DNA from: UBA1049 sp964525815
GTDB taxonomy: Bacteria; Bacillota; Clostridia; Oscillospirales; CAG-382
DNA length: 39,970 nucleotides
Reading direction: 5' to 3'
Assembly: GCA_964525815.1 (NCBI GenBank)
Contig: CAZGJQ010000005.1
Location: 1-39,970 of the forward strand
The notes under the pieces were generated by a model, which made no database searches, was not told the origin of the DNA, and saw only the letters and a list, made by a program, of their open reading frames with translations. How positions within the stretch are numbered: position 1 is the stretch's first letter; the number at the start of each line of letters is the position of its first letter. Shown piece after piece: positions 31,152-39,970 of the stretch. The translations under genes and the position numbers were made by a program.

Positions 31152-32672
31152 TTATTTATTCTCCGGTTTCATTGTGGGGAACAGCAGAACATCCCTTATG
31201 GAGGCCGCGTCGGTAAGCAGCATAACAAGCCTGTCTATGCCGATTCCCAAGCCGCCGGTAGGGGGCATACCGTATTCGAGAGCGTTAAGGAAATCCTCGT
31301 CAACCTCGTTTGCCTCATCGTCCCCCTTTGCTTTTTTCGCCGCCTGCGCCTCAAAGCGCACTCTCTGGTCAATCGGGTCGTTAAGCTCGGAGAAGGCGTT
31401 GGCAATTTCTCTGCCTGTGATAAAGAGCTCAAACCTCTCGGTATAATCCGGATTATCCGGCATTCGCTTTGCAAGCGGACTGATCTCCACCGGATGATTC
31501 ATTATAAAGGTAGGCTGAATAAGCTTTTCCTCCACATATTTTTCAAAGAATAAGTTAAGAATATCACCTTTTTTATGATGCGACTCGTAGTGAACACCAT
31601 GCTCTTTTGCAAGAGCTATTGCCGCTTCGTCATCCTCTACCGAATAGAAATCAACCCCGCACTCCTGCTTTACCGCCTGTGCCATAGAAACTCTTTGGAA
31701 GGGACTGTCCAAATCTATTTCCACGCCGCCGTAGGAAATATTGGTTGTGCCCAGCACCTTCTTGGCAACCGAGCGAATCAAATCCTCGGTTAAGTCCATC
31801 ATTCCGTTATAATCTGTGTACGCCTGATAGAGCTCCAGCATGGTAAACTCGGGGTTATGGCGGGTATCCATACCCTCGTTTCTGAACACTCTACCTATCT
31901 CATACACCCGCTCAAACCCTCCGACTATAAGTCTTTTTAAATGCAGCTCTAGCGCAATGCGAAGGTAAAGGTCTATGTCCAGCGAGTTATGATGAGTTAT
32001 AAAGGGACGGGCGTTTGCACCTCCCGCCATATTGTGTAGCATAGGTGTTTCAACCTCAAGGAAGGAGGCGCTGTTGAGATAATTTCTTATCTCGGCTATT
32101 ATTTGCGAACGCTTAATAAAAGCATCCTTAACATCAGGATTAACAATCAAATCAACATATCTCTGACGGTAACGAAGATCCTGGTCTCTTAATCCGTGCC
32201 ACTTCTCGGGAAGGGGAAGCAGGGATTTTGCCAGAAGGACAAGCTCCTTTGCATGAACCGAAATCTCGCCTCTGCGGGTTCTGAATACAAAGCCCTTCAG
32301 CCCGATAATATCGCCGATGTCCCACTTGCGGTATTCCGTAAACGCTTCCTCGCCGATGTCGTTTATGCGTATATAGACCTGTATCCTGCCGCTCTCGTCC
32401 ATTATGTCGATGAAGTTGGCCTTTCCCATATCCCGCCTGCTCATTATTCTTCCCGCAAGCGAAACATCCTTTTCCTCGTACTGCTCAAAATTATCCTTTA
32501 TGTCCTTAACACGGTCGGTCAAATCATATTTAACGGCGGTAAACGGATTTTTCCCCGTGGTATCAAGGTCGGAGAGCTTCTGCCGCCTTATCTTAAGTAT
32601 TTCGCTGAGATTTTCCTCGCTTATATTCTCGTTGTTTTCCTGTCCCTGACCGTTTGTTTCCTTTTCGCTCAT
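31152..32672 (-). CDS. lysS: Lysyl-tRNA synthetase, class II
   Basis: It attaches lysine to tRNA-Lys. About 506 residues, full length. An N-terminal OB-fold anticodon domain (VSLAGRIMSRRDMGKANF) is followed by the class II core: motif 1 around RNYLNSASFLEVETPML, motif 2 FRNEGMDTRHNPEFTMLE, motif 3 GLGIGIDRLVMLL near the end. I prefer ATG 32672 (MSEKE) because the AAAGGA at 32690-32685 abuts the ATG at 32684 and is a workable 12 bases from the later one. greA lies about 40 bases upstream on the same strand, a common pairing in Firmicutes. Confidence 0.97.
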   Translation of the reverse strand: MSEKETNGQGQENNENISEENLSEILKIRRQKLSDLDTTGKNPFTAVKYDLTDRVKDIKDNFEQYEEKDVSLAGRIMSRRDMGKANFIDIMDESGRIQVYIRINDIGEEAFTEYRKWDIGDIIGLKGFVFRTRRGEISVHAKELVLLAKSLLPLPEKWHGLRDQDLRYRQRYVDLIVNPDVKDAFIKRSQIIAEIRNYLNSASFLEVETPMLHNMAGGANARPFITHHNSLDIDLYLRIALELHLKRLIVGGFERVYEIGRVFRNEGMDTRHNPEFTMLELYQAYTDYNGMMDLTEDLIRSVAKKVLGTTNISYGGVEIDLDSPFQRVSMAQAVKQECGVDFYSVEDDEAAIALAKEHGVHYESHHKKGDILNLFFEKYVEEKLIQPTFIMNHPVEISPLAKRMPDNPDYTERFELFITGREIANAFSELNDPIDQRVRFEAQAAKKAKGDDEANEVDEDFLNALEYGMPPTGGLGIGIDRLVMLLTDAASIRDVLLFPTMKPENK

Positions 32673-32713
32673 TATGGGTGTCATTCCTTTACTTATTCTT
32701 AAAAAAAGTCCTT

Positions 32714-33187
32714 TTATTTGGATATTGCGGATACCGTATATTTCAATACTCCCGAGGGAGTTTCCACATTTATGCTGGCTCCTATCTTCTGCCCCAAGAG
32801 CGCTCTTCCGAGAGGGCTCTCATCCGATATGCAGAAGGATAAAGGGTCAGCCTCGGTGGAGCTGACGATTTTATATTCGGTTTGCTCGTCGGTATCTATA
32901 CAGTGAACAGTTACTTTATTTCCGACATTGACTTTATCTGTTCCGAGATCCTTGTCATCAAGAACAATAGCATATTTAAGCATTTCCTCAAGATGAACTA
33001 TTCTGCCCTCTATCTCAGCCTGCTCGTTCTTTGCCTCGTCATATTCGCTGTTCTCGGACAAATCACCGAAGGAACGAGCCTTCTGAATAGCCTGAGCGAT
33101 TTCCTTACGCTTTACCGTTTTCAGATGCTCCAGCTCGTCCTGTAGTTTTTTAAGACCTTCGTTTGATAGTATTATTTGCTTGGACAT
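32714..33187 (-). CDS. greA: Transcription elongation factor GreA
   Basis: GreA rescues backtracked RNA polymerase by stimulating transcript cleavage. At 157 residues it is the standard length. The N-terminal coiled coil carries the acidic tip motif GDLSENSEYDEAK, and the C-terminal FKBP-like domain ends with SPLGRALLGQKIG and a VSAISK tail. AAGGAGA precedes the ATG. It lies 36 bases after ctpA and directly before lysS. Confidence 0.97.
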   Translation of the reverse strand: MSKQIILSNEGLKKLQDELEHLKTVKRKEIAQAIQKARSFGDLSENSEYDEAKNEQAEIEGRIVHLEEMLKYAIVLDDKDLGTDKVNVGNKVTVHCIDTDEQTEYKIVSSTEADPLSFCISDESPLGRALLGQKIGASINVETPSGVLKYTVSAISK

Positions 33188-33223
33188 ATAAAAAAATCTC
33201 CTTTATTTATTATAAAAAGTCGG

Positions 33224-34423
33224 TTATTTATCTATAATGATTTCAATAGCCTTTTGCAGCTGATTGTCCTCCTCGTTTGTGAGGAGATAAAAGCGTTCCA
33301 TAAGCTCCTTGGGCATTATTGTTTCCACATCCGGGGAAACTCCTACACCATGGTAATTATCGCCGTAGGGAGGGTTGTAATAATAGGTGGAAAGCTTTAG
33401 TCCGCTGCCGTCCGGCAGGGTGGTTACGGTTTGCATCGTACCCTTTCCGAAGGTGGTGGTACCCACTATCTCCGCCAGCTCGTAATCCCGCAGCGCGGCC
33501 GTAAAAAGCTCGGCAGCCGATGCGGTATAGCCGTTGATTAGCACAACCATAGGTGCGTCAAGGAAGTCCTTATCCGATTCCTCGGAGGTAACCTTTCCGT
33601 TCTTGTCAACAATATTTATAATCGGCCCCTCGGGAAGCAGAAGGTCAAGCACTGATACAATGGCGTTAAGGTCGCCGCCCGGATTGTTTCTGACATCAAA
33701 AATATACCTGTCGCAGCCCTCCTCCTCAGCTCTCTTCAATGCGTTCTCGAACATCTCTGCCGTGTGTCCGTCAAACTCTATGATAGAAATATATGCTATA
33801 TGTCCGCCTTCATTGTCTATTTTTTCAAAAATAACGCTCTCGCTTTCAATTGCGGCTCGGACGATTTCAAGACCGAAGAGCTTGCCGTCCCGTTTTACAA
33901 CAAGGCTTACGGGCTCACCCTCGGCTCCCTTAACTGCGTTTATGGCGGTATAATATGAGTCCTGAGAAACGATTATATCCTCGACCTGAACAATAATATC
34001 ACCTGTTTGCATTCCGGCACGGAAGGCGGGAGAGTCCGGCATTACTCCGGTTATATAAATACCCTCTGATTCGCTATCATAGGCGGCATGTACGCCTATT
34101 CCCACCATATTACCCTCCGAATCGGCGAGATACGCCTTCATCTCCTCTTCGGTAAGATAAACGGAATAGGGGTCATCCAAGCTGTTAATGTAAGCGCTCA
34201 GATAAGTATATTCAAGATCCTTTTTTTCCGTTTCTTTTAAAAAGCTGTCGTTAACCCGATTATAAACATCAAAAAGCTTGTCATAGAAGTCGGCCTTGTC
34301 TTGCAGCTCGTCAAGACGGCTGTCGCGCTGTGTCTGAAAAGCAACGGCGGTTATTAAAAATGTTGCCGCACAAAACAAAAATACAATTACAATACAGCTT
34401 GCGATAGAAAAACGCTTTTTCAA
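33224..34423 (-). CDS. S41 family C-terminal processing peptidase (CtpA-like)
   Basis: This is a 399-residue secreted or membrane-anchored serine protease. It has an N-terminal signal/anchor helix (7-29), a PDZ domain (about 105-190, GIYITGVMPDSPAFRAGMQTG) and an S41 catalytic domain. The Ser/Lys dyad is S302 (GYTASAAELF) and K327 (TTFGKGTMQ), with Q331 following. The start is TTG 34423 with AAAGGA upstream; an overlapping ATG frame is a shadow. It lies at the end of the regulator-ftsEX-M23 operon, which suggests a role in processing cell-envelope proteins linked to the hydrolase. Confidence 0.93.
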   Translation of the reverse strand: MKKRFSIASCIVIVFLFCAATFLITAVAFQTQRDSRLDELQDKADFYDKLFDVYNRVNDSFLKETEKKDLEYTYLSAYINSLDDPYSVYLTEEEMKAYLADSEGNMVGIGVHAAYDSESEGIYITGVMPDSPAFRAGMQTGDIIVQVEDIIVSQDSYYTAINAVKGAEGEPVSLVVKRDGKLFGLEIVRAAIESESVIFEKIDNEGGHIAYISIIEFDGHTAEMFENALKRAEEEGCDRYIFDVRNNPGGDLNAIVSVLDLLLPEGPIINIVDKNGKVTSEESDKDFLDAPMVVLINGYTASAAELFTAALRDYELAEIVGTTTFGKGTMQTVTTLPDGSGLKLSTYYYNPPYGDNYHGVGVSPDVETIMPKELMERFYLLTNEEDNQLQKAIEIIIDK

Positions 34424-34473
34424 TAAAATTCATTCCTTTCGGTAATGAGCAGTTCCTTATATTATTAAAACGA

Positions 34474-35667
34474 TTAGAAATAACCCTTGGGAAGGTATTT
34501 TGCCGGGTCTTCATAAGCGCCGTTTATGATGAAGGAAATATGCAGATGGTTTCCGGTGGAGGAGCCTGTGGTGCCGACATAGGCTATTACATCCCCCTGC
34601 TTGACAGTATCTCCGACTCTCGCAACCCTGCTGCTCGCATGAGCATAAAGGGTGGAGATTCCGTTTCCGTGATACACAACCACAACATTTCCCCAACCGG
34701 CGGCATGCTCGCTCCTCGTAACCGTTCCACCCTTGGAGGCGATAATGGGAACACCGTGCGCACAGGCAATATCGAGCCCGTTATGAAACTGCATCTGGCT
34801 ACTGTCGAACGGGTTTCTTCTCCAGCCGTAAACGCTGGAAACATAATAATTAGTGGTTTTTACGGGCCAAATAAAATTCTTGTCAGCATCCAGAATCTCC
34901 TGCCGTTCTTTTCTAAGTGCGGTTATTTTTGATTTAGTTTGCTCAATCAGAGAGCTGGTTGAGATATAATCACCCTGCACCTTGGATAGGCTGGTGCCTA
35001 AGGAGGACGCCTTGCTGTCCGCCTCGCTCCTCTTAACATCCAATGCACTAATCTTTTCCTCAAGGTCACTTTTATATTCATCCAATTTGGACTTGGCTGT
35101 CTGATGGTTCGCTTTTATTATCTCGAGATCGTTCTTGGTGCTTGTAATAGATTCCATTACGGAATCGGTGTACTTCAAAAAATAATTAATGTTATCCACT
35201 CTTGTCAGGAAATCTGAGAAGCTCTCTGATTCAAACAAAAGCTCAAAAATACTAATATCTCCCTGCATAAACGAATAGCGTACTATGGAGGCATACAGCT
35301 GCTGATAATATAAAAGATTCTCTTCCTCAATGAGAATAGAAACTTCTATTTCGGACAGCTTCATTACAAACGCCTGAATGGTTTCCTCGGTAAGCTCAAC
35401 CTCGGTTTCGAGATATTCGATTTCCTGTATGTATACATTAAGCTGTTCGGCTGTTAGGTTCGCTGCCTTGTCCAGCTCTTTTATTTGACCGGACAGTGCG
35501 GCTTTTTCGTTTTGAAGTGAGGCAAGCAGCGCCTCGCATTCTCTTATGTCGGCTTCCACCTGCGTCAAGGTCCTTGCTTCGGTGTCCTGCGGAATAACCA
35601 CAGCAAAGGAGCAAAAAACAAATATCAAACAGAATGATAATGATATTATTTTTTTATATAAGCTCAC
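34474..35667 (-). CDS. EnvC-like murein hydrolase activator / M23 peptidase with coiled coil
   Basis: The 397-residue secreted protein has a signal peptide (1-32), a long coiled coil (about 35-262) and a C-terminal LytM/M23 domain. All zinc and catalytic residues are present: H295 and D299 (HNGLD), H343 (YAHAS), and H374/H376 (HLH). It may therefore be an active endopeptidase, unlike degenerate EnvC. Coiled-coil M23 proteins are the usual partners of FtsEX, which lies just upstream. By family knowledge FtsEX drives a conformational change in the coiled coil that switches on hydrolysis at the septum. The start is GTG 35667 after AGGATAAAAG. Confidence 0.92.
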   Translation of the reverse strand: MSLYKKIISLSFCLIFVFCSFAVVIPQDTEARTLTQVEADIRECEALLASLQNEKAALSGQIKELDKAANLTAEQLNVYIQEIEYLETEVELTEETIQAFVMKLSEIEVSILIEEENLLYYQQLYASIVRYSFMQGDISIFELLFESESFSDFLTRVDNINYFLKYTDSVMESITSTKNDLEIIKANHQTAKSKLDEYKSDLEEKISALDVKRSEADSKASSLGTSLSKVQGDYISTSSLIEQTKSKITALRKERQEILDADKNFIWPVKTTNYYVSSVYGWRRNPFDSSQMQFHNGLDIACAHGVPIIASKGGTVTRSEHAAGWGNVVVVYHGNGISTLYAHASSRVARVGDTVKQGDVIAYVGTTGSSTGNHLHISFIINGAYEDPAKYLPKGYF

Positions 35668-35742
35668 CTTTTATCCTGTCCTTTCTTTTTATGTTTATGA
35701 ACATCCCTTCGGGTAATGAAGGTAGAGAGATTTTAGGGCCTT

Positions 35743-36708
35743 TTATACCTTAAGGTGCTTTTTAATTGAAATGGTGCTTGAAATCACTCCCGCAAAGAAG
35801 CCCATGCCGAGGAAGGCGGCGATAAGCAGCTCCAAATAATCGGTGAACGGAGCAAGGTTCAAGGCGGTAACACTTTCGATTGAGTCCACTACCGAGCCGG
35901 CGCCCCCCTGCATGGCGTCTGCAATTATATACTCATAGATATAGTATTGCAGCCCCAGAGCGATACCAGCCGATATTATTCCGATAATAATACCCTCGAT
36001 TATATAAGGAGTTCGTATAAAGGACTTGGTCGCTCCGCAATATCGCATAAAGGTGATTTCGTTTCGTCTTGCATGCAGCCCCAGCTTTATGGTGTTCATT
36101 ATTACAAACAGAGACACGACAAGCAGAATCGCCATCATCCATGCCGCCACAAGGGTAAGGGTGTTGTTGAGTCCGGTAACCTTGTTATACAGCTCAATGT
36201 TTTCTTTTATATTCTCGTTGGAGAGCAGGTCGATTGCTTCAAGACGGTTCTTCAGCTTATAAACATCGTCCATGTTGAACTCCGGGCTGGAGAAGCTGGT
36301 AAAATGAATCTCTATGCTTGCGGGAAGAGGGTTGTTTGTTTCGTTGTAGAAATCAAGGAAATCGGCGTTGACCCCCGAGCGCTCCTTATAGCGTGCAAGA
36401 TTCTCGTCCTTTGAATAGCTGCGCCAGTCCTCTATGTTTCCGAGTTCATCGGATATATTCGTTATTTGCGTTTCTATATCCTTAACCTGCTCATCCTCCA
36501 GCTCATCGGGAAGAAAAATATTTATTATGTTAATACTGTCTATTGATTTTAGGTTCCTGTCTATGTTGTCTATAACCATATAAAAGGTTCCCACAATAAG
36601 CATACAGGAAACCAAAACAAGCATGGATGCGGTGGACATCACTCCGTTTCGGAACACGCCGATAAAGCCCTGCCCGAGCTGGTATAGAGCGGTGCTAAGC
36701 TTCTTCAT
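35743..36708 (-). CDS. ftsX: Cell division protein FtsX
   Basis: This is a 321-residue permease-like protein with an N-terminal helix (about 22-45), an extracytoplasmic domain (about 50-185) and three further helices near 190-210, 237-255 and 290-315. It pairs with FtsE and transmits ATP-driven signals to peptidoglycan hydrolases rather than transporting. It overlaps the ftsE gene by 14 bases and is followed by an M23 hydrolase gene. Confidence 0.95.
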   Translation of the reverse strand: MKKLSTALYQLGQGFIGVFRNGVMSTASMLVLVSCMLIVGTFYMVIDNIDRNLKSIDSINIINIFLPDELEDEQVKDIETQITNISDELGNIEDWRSYSKDENLARYKERSGVNADFLDFYNETNNPLPASIEIHFTSFSSPEFNMDDVYKLKNRLEAIDLLSNENIKENIELYNKVTGLNNTLTLVAAWMMAILLVVSLFVIMNTIKLGLHARRNEITFMRYCGATKSFIRTPYIIEGIIIGIISAGIALGLQYYIYEYIIADAMQGGAGSVVDSIESVTALNLAPFTDYLELLIAAFLGMGFFAGVISSTISIKKHLKV

Positions 36709-37384
36709 TTGCGAACACGCCTCCTATTCTGTCGGAGGCGACCACTCCGTTGTTTATAGTTATTACCCGCTTTTTGTATCTGGAGACTATGTCCAGGTCA
36801 TGGGTAACCACAATAACCGTCTTCCCCAGTCTGTTTATCTTCATCAACAGCTCCATTATATCACCGGCCATGTCCTGGTCAATGTTTCCGGTAGGCTCGT
36901 CCGCAATAATAATCTGCGGGTTGTTTACCAGAGCCCGTGCAAACGCAACCCTTTGCTTTTCGCCTCCCGATAGCTCGTCCGGAAAGTTGTCGTATTTATC
37001 GGATAAATTTACAACATTTAAAAAGAAAGGCACACGCTTGCGTATAAGGGAAGGCTTTTCCCCTATAACCCGCATTGCAAATGCAACATTTTCATACGCT
37101 GTTTTATTATCAAAAAGCCGGAAGTCCTGAAACACAACCCCCATTGTCCGACGTAAATAAGGAACCTTGCGCTCTCTTATCCTCTCGAGACAATAGCCGT
37201 TGACATGCAGCTTGCCCTCCGATATTTTTTCCTCACGCAAAAGCAACTTGGTGAGCGTAGTCTTGCCGGCTCCGGACTGCCCGACAATGAATACAAACTC
37301 ACCGTCTTCTATCTTTAAATTTACATTTTTAAGCGCGACGGTGCCGTTTGGATACACCATCGAAACGTTTATGAATTCTATCAT
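36695..37384 (-). CDS. ftsE: Cell division ATP-binding protein FtsE
   Basis: This 229-residue ATPase has Walker A GQSGAGKTT (35-43), Q-loop VFQDFRLF, signature LSGGEKQR (138-145), Walker B IIIADEP (158-164) with T-G-N-I-D, and switch His in VTHDLD. The length and the adjoining ftsX identify it as FtsE. It begins 15 bases after the regulator gene and overlaps ftsX, so the three are co-transcribed. Confidence 0.96.
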   Translation of the reverse strand: MIEFINVSMVYPNGTVALKNVNLKIEDGEFVFIVGQSGAGKTTLTKLLLREEKISEGKLHVNGYCLERIRERKVPYLRRTMGVVFQDFRLFDNKTAYENVAFAMRVIGEKPSLIRKRVPFFLNVVNLSDKYDNFPDELSGGEKQRVAFARALVNNPQIIIADEPTGNIDQDMAGDIMELLMKINRLGKTVIVVTHDLDIVSRYKKRVITINNGVVASDRIGGVFANEEA

Positions 37385-37399
37385 GTGTTTTTATTTTCC

Positions 37400-38485
37400 T
37401 CAAAAATTGGTGGGCTTGCTCTTTATATACTTTTTAACCATGAGCGCAACCTTAAAGGTTATCGCATGATCAAACTCCCTCAAATCCAGCCCGGTAAGCT
37501 TTTTTATTTTCTCGAGACGGTAGACAAGGGTGTTACGGTGTACGAATAACTTCCTGGAGGTCTCGGATACATTGAGGTTATTGTCAAAAAACGCCTGTAT
37601 GGTCATAAGGGTTTCCCGGTCAAGGCTCTCCAAGGAGCCTCTCTTGAACACCTCCTGCAAGAACATCTCGCAAAGGGTTGTGGGTAGCTGATAAATAAGC
37701 CTTCCTATACCGAGGCTCTCGTAGTTTATTATGCTCTTCTCGGTATCAAACACCTTACCAACCTCAAGAGCGACCTGTGCGTCCTTGTAGGAGCGAGCAA
37801 GCTCCTTAATGCTGGTTACCATGGTGCCTATACCTACGGCGACCTTCATATAAAACTCAGAGGATACCGTGTCCACAATGTTTTTGGCAAACGACTCGAT
37901 GTTTTTATTGTCGGAAGCCGTTTTAAGCTCCTTGACCAGCACAATATCACTCTCGCCCACGCTTATGACATAATCCCGTCCCTTGTCCGGGAACATATTC
38001 TGAATAATGTCAAAGGGTACAACATCGCTCTTGTCCCTGAAGCGCACAAGATAGACAATACGGCTGACCTCGCTGTCGAAGTGCAGCTCCTTGGACTTGA
38101 TGTAAATATCGCCCGGAAGAATATTGTCCAGTATTATGTTTTTGATAAAATTGGTCTTGTCGTACTTCTCGTCATATAGGGTTTTTATATTAGAAAAGGA
38201 TATAGAAAGAAGAGAGGAAATGCTTTTTGCCGTTTCGTCCTGTCCCTCCACAAAAACAATAAACTCAATACGGGCGTGCGAACCGATGGGGCGATAGGTG
38301 TAGCCGTCCCACACTATAGTATCAAAGGTATAGGAAACCTCCTCAAGTATCTCTCTGCGGGGCTCCCCGATACGGGTAAGCTGGCTACAGGCTATGATAA
38401 CGCCCTTATCGTCTATAATACCGATATTACGATCAACAGCCTCCTTCATCTGATAAATAAGCCCCTGAAAGAGTTTATTGCTCAT
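37400..38485 (-). CDS. CdaR/PucR-type helix-turn-helix regulator
   Basis: The protein is 361 residues. An N-terminal sensor domain begins LIYQMKEAVDRNIGIIDDKG and resembles the sugar-diacid recognition domain of CdaR. A middle region follows, then a C-terminal PucR-type helix-turn-helix (NLNVSETSRKLFVHRNTLVYRLEKI, then GLDLREFDHAITFKVAL). I chose ATG 38485, which has GAAAGGA ten bases upstream; the frame is open to 38602 but without a signal. It heads the ftsE-ftsX-M23-ctpA cluster with only a 15-base gap. The ligand is unknown, and sugar-diacid binding is only a family guess. Confidence 0.85.
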   Translation of the reverse strand: MSNKLFQGLIYQMKEAVDRNIGIIDDKGVIIACSQLTRIGEPRREILEEVSYTFDTIVWDGYTYRPIGSHARIEFIVFVEGQDETAKSISSLLSISFSNIKTLYDEKYDKTNFIKNIILDNILPGDIYIKSKELHFDSEVSRIVYLVRFRDKSDVVPFDIIQNMFPDKGRDYVISVGESDIVLVKELKTASDNKNIESFAKNIVDTVSSEFYMKVAVGIGTMVTSIKELARSYKDAQVALEVGKVFDTEKSIINYESLGIGRLIYQLPTTLCEMFLQEVFKRGSLESLDRETLMTIQAFFDNNLNVSETSRKLFVHRNTLVYRLEKIKKLTGLDLREFDHAITFKVALMVKKYIKSKPTNF

Positions 38486-38622
38486 ACTAAACATTCCTTT
38501 CCCCGGTATAATTGCCGGAAGCGGGAGCTTGACCGTGTTGTTTTTATGTGGCATAAAGGCAGATCGCTGTGTACTGCCGCCGACGCTATAATACAGGCTC
38601 ATATCTCCCGACTTTACAACAT

Positions 38623-38651
38623 ATTTTACATTATTTTTATATAAAAAGCAA
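38623..38651 (-). promoter_or_regulatory. Candidate promoter of the regulator-ftsEX operon
   Basis: On the minus strand, TTGCTT (38651-38646), a 17-base spacer and TAAAAT (38628-38623) give a leader of about 130 bases before ATG 38485. Confidence 0.5.
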
Positions 38652-38757
38652 TAGCGCTTTGCGCAATTTTACAAATTCTACTATATTTATGCTTTGTTTT
38701 ATGGGCATAAAGCTAAAAGGTGTTTTGTTATAAGGTATTTATAAGCTATAATACTCC

Positions 38758-39498
38758 TTAGTGCTCGTTTAGAATACTGATTGCCGCAAGCACAAAGCCG
38801 CTTGCAGTTTCCGTCCTCAGTATCCGTTTGCCCAGTCCGATAAGGGGGATGTTAAGCTCCCGGCATATCGTTATTTCACCTGCAGAAAGCCCACCCTCCG
38901 GTCCGATAAGAAAGGAGATGCTCTCCGGCTTTTTTTCGGCGAGGAAGTCCTTGATATACAGTGTGCCCGTGTCCTCGTAGCAGACAAAGAACAGGTCGGA
39001 TTTTTGCATTTCGGAGCAGGCGTCCAAAAAGCTTACGGGAGGCATAACCGTAGGTATTATTCCCCGTCCGCATTGTGAAGCTGCTGCGGATGATATTTTG
39101 TTTAATCTCTGTGTTTTTCTTTCAGCGGCTCTGTTGTCCGGACGGGAAATGCTGCGTTCGCAAAGAACGGGAATAACCGAAAAAATGCCTAACTCCACCG
39201 CCTTTTGGGTAATGGTCTCCAGCTTGTCTCCCTTGGGAATCCCCTGAAACAGCGAGACCCTGAACGGGAATTCACCGGCACTCCTTTTACCTGCGCCGAG
39301 CGTTATCTCAACGCTGTCGGGAGCAACCTCGGATATCCTTCCGTCATATTCGGTGCGGTGCATATCACAAATTATAACCCGGTCGCCCAAGCCCAATCTC
39401 AGCACCTTGACAAGGTGCTTCTGGTCGCTTCCCTTTATACTGACCTTTCCATCAAAAATGCTGTTTTGAGTAACGAATATTCTCGGAGCAGATGACAT
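38758..39498 (-). CDS. rsmE: 16S rRNA (uracil(1498)-N(3))-methyltransferase
   Basis: RsmE methylates U1498 of 16S rRNA using S-adenosylmethionine. 246 residues, full length. The N-terminal PUA-like part contains HLVKVLRLGLGDRV. The SPOUT knot is shown by FLIGPEGGLSAGE (IGPEGG 198-203) and GLGKRILRTETA (225-232), which bind the methyl donor. AAAGGCGG precedes the ATG, and a near-consensus promoter is at 39550-39578. Confidence 0.96.
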   Translation of the reverse strand: MSSAPRIFVTQNSIFDGKVSIKGSDQKHLVKVLRLGLGDRVIICDMHRTEYDGRISEVAPDSVEITLGAGKRSAGEFPFRVSLFQGIPKGDKLETITQKAVELGIFSVIPVLCERSISRPDNRAAERKTQRLNKISSAAASQCGRGIIPTVMPPVSFLDACSEMQKSDLFFVCYEDTGTLYIKDFLAEKKPESISFLIGPEGGLSAGEITICRELNIPLIGLGKRILRTETASGFVLAAISILNEH

Positions 39499-39549
39499 AT
39501 TTTACCGCCTTTTTTTGCAGCATCAAGCATTATTATTTTACTCTATACA

Positions 39550-39578
39550 ATTATAAAGCCGCAGGACAAAAAAGTCAA
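39550..39578 (-). promoter_or_regulatory. Promoter of rsmE
   Basis: On the minus strand, TTGACT (39578-39573), 17 bases, and TATAAT (39555-39550) lie about 50 bases before the rsmE ATG. Confidence 0.8.
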
Positions 39579-39679
39579 TCGCCCGGCGTTATATGAAGCA
39601 TTTTGTAAGAAAATGCCTAAAAATGCAGGCGATTTGTGCAATTTGTCGATAAAAAGGTGGATATTGGGGTAAAAAATAC

Positions 39680-39708
39680 TTGACTTTTTGCGCAAAGTGT
39701 TGTAAAAT
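39680..39708 (+). promoter_or_regulatory. Promoter of the DUF1292 gene
   Basis: TTGACT (39680-39685), 17 bases, and TAAAAT (39703-39708) lie about 45 bases before ATG 39752, divergent from the rsmE promoter. Confidence 0.75.
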
Positions 39709-39751
39709 GAGTACGCAAAAAGCAAGAAGATTGTTCGGGAGGGATTGAGCT

Positions 39752-39970
39752 ATGGCCGGAAAGAACGACGACTTTGAGTATGATGTTTTTACTCTTACCG
39801 ATGAGGAAGGTAACGAGAGCCAGTTTGAGCTGCTGGGCAATCTCGAGCTTGACGGCAACAAGTATATCGCCTTGATTCCGTTTGAGGGCGAGGACGACGA
39901 ATATGTTATTCTAAAAATCAATACGGATGATGACGGCAACGAGATACTCCTGACCATTGACGAGGACGAG
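39752..39970 (+). CDS. DUF1292 family protein (3' end beyond window)
   Basis: The first 73 codons are in the window with no stop. The protein is very acidic and starts MAGKNDDFEYDVFTLTDEEG, then FELLGNLELDGNKYIALIP and EYVILKI. This is the DUF1292 pattern, a small cytoplasmic beta-rich family common in Firmicutes and often near the ruvX gene. The function is unknown. CGGGAGGGA precedes the ATG. Confidence 0.85.
   Translation, partial: MAGKNDDFEYDVFTLTDEEGNESQFELLGNLELDGNKYIALIPFEGEDDEYVILKINTDDDGNEILLTIDEDE

Overview
The window looks like chromosomal DNA of a spore-forming member of the Clostridia (Firmicutes), possibly an uncultured Oscillospirales-type bacterium. The reasons are an alpha/beta-type small acid-soluble spore protein, an infC-rpmI-rplT operon with an L20-type leader, Gram-positive style ribosome binding sites and promoters, a YfhO-type membrane protein, and a CdaR/PucR-like regulator heading an ftsEX-M23-ctpA operon. 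The lineage below class level is inference. A 100-N scaffold gap (24312-24411) shows this is a draft assembly.

Positions 1-9170 are a defence island. It holds a type I restriction-modification operon (hsdS, a nucleotidyl-cyclase-like gene, hsdR), a GIY-YIG/DUF4357 protein, and a two-gene Hachiman system (hamA, hamB) that is visibly more AT-rich than hsdR. The main discovery is at its left end. The hsdS reading frame entering at base 1 is cut inside its central conserved region by a segment whose contents lie on the opposite strand. The segment is bounded by a perfect 15-bp inverted repeat (41-55 and 767-781). Flipping it restores an uninterrupted HsdS frame that ends inside the right repeat, 22 bases before the next gene. 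This looks like a reversible on/off or specificity switch caught in the inverted state.

Positions 9170-9627 carry no gene but have two strong hairpins next to the 3' end of tRNA-fMet. tRNA-fMet and tRNA-Leu(TAA) are transcribed leftward from one consensus promoter.

Positions 9900-21100 hold a three-gene ABC-2 exporter operon, a large DUF4855/discoidin lipoprotein, a SASP gene with a small companion, two GyrI-like effector-domain genes (one is an AraC fusion broken by an in-frame stop), and a YfhO-family membrane protein. Positions 21100-24740 hold an amidase, the infC-rpmI-rplT operon (AUC start codon and attenuator), rpsU, a DUF2752 protein and a TM2 protein interrupted by the N gap.

Positions 24838-38500 are mostly leftward. 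In transcription order they are the pucR-like regulator, ftsE, ftsX, an EnvC-like M23 hydrolase and ctpA; then greA, lysS and a membrane protein; then an LRR protein, a GNAT acetyltransferase and asd; then a MacB-like ABC exporter pair with a probable response-regulator site at its promoter. rsmE and a DUF1292 gene diverge at the right end. The last gene runs off the window.
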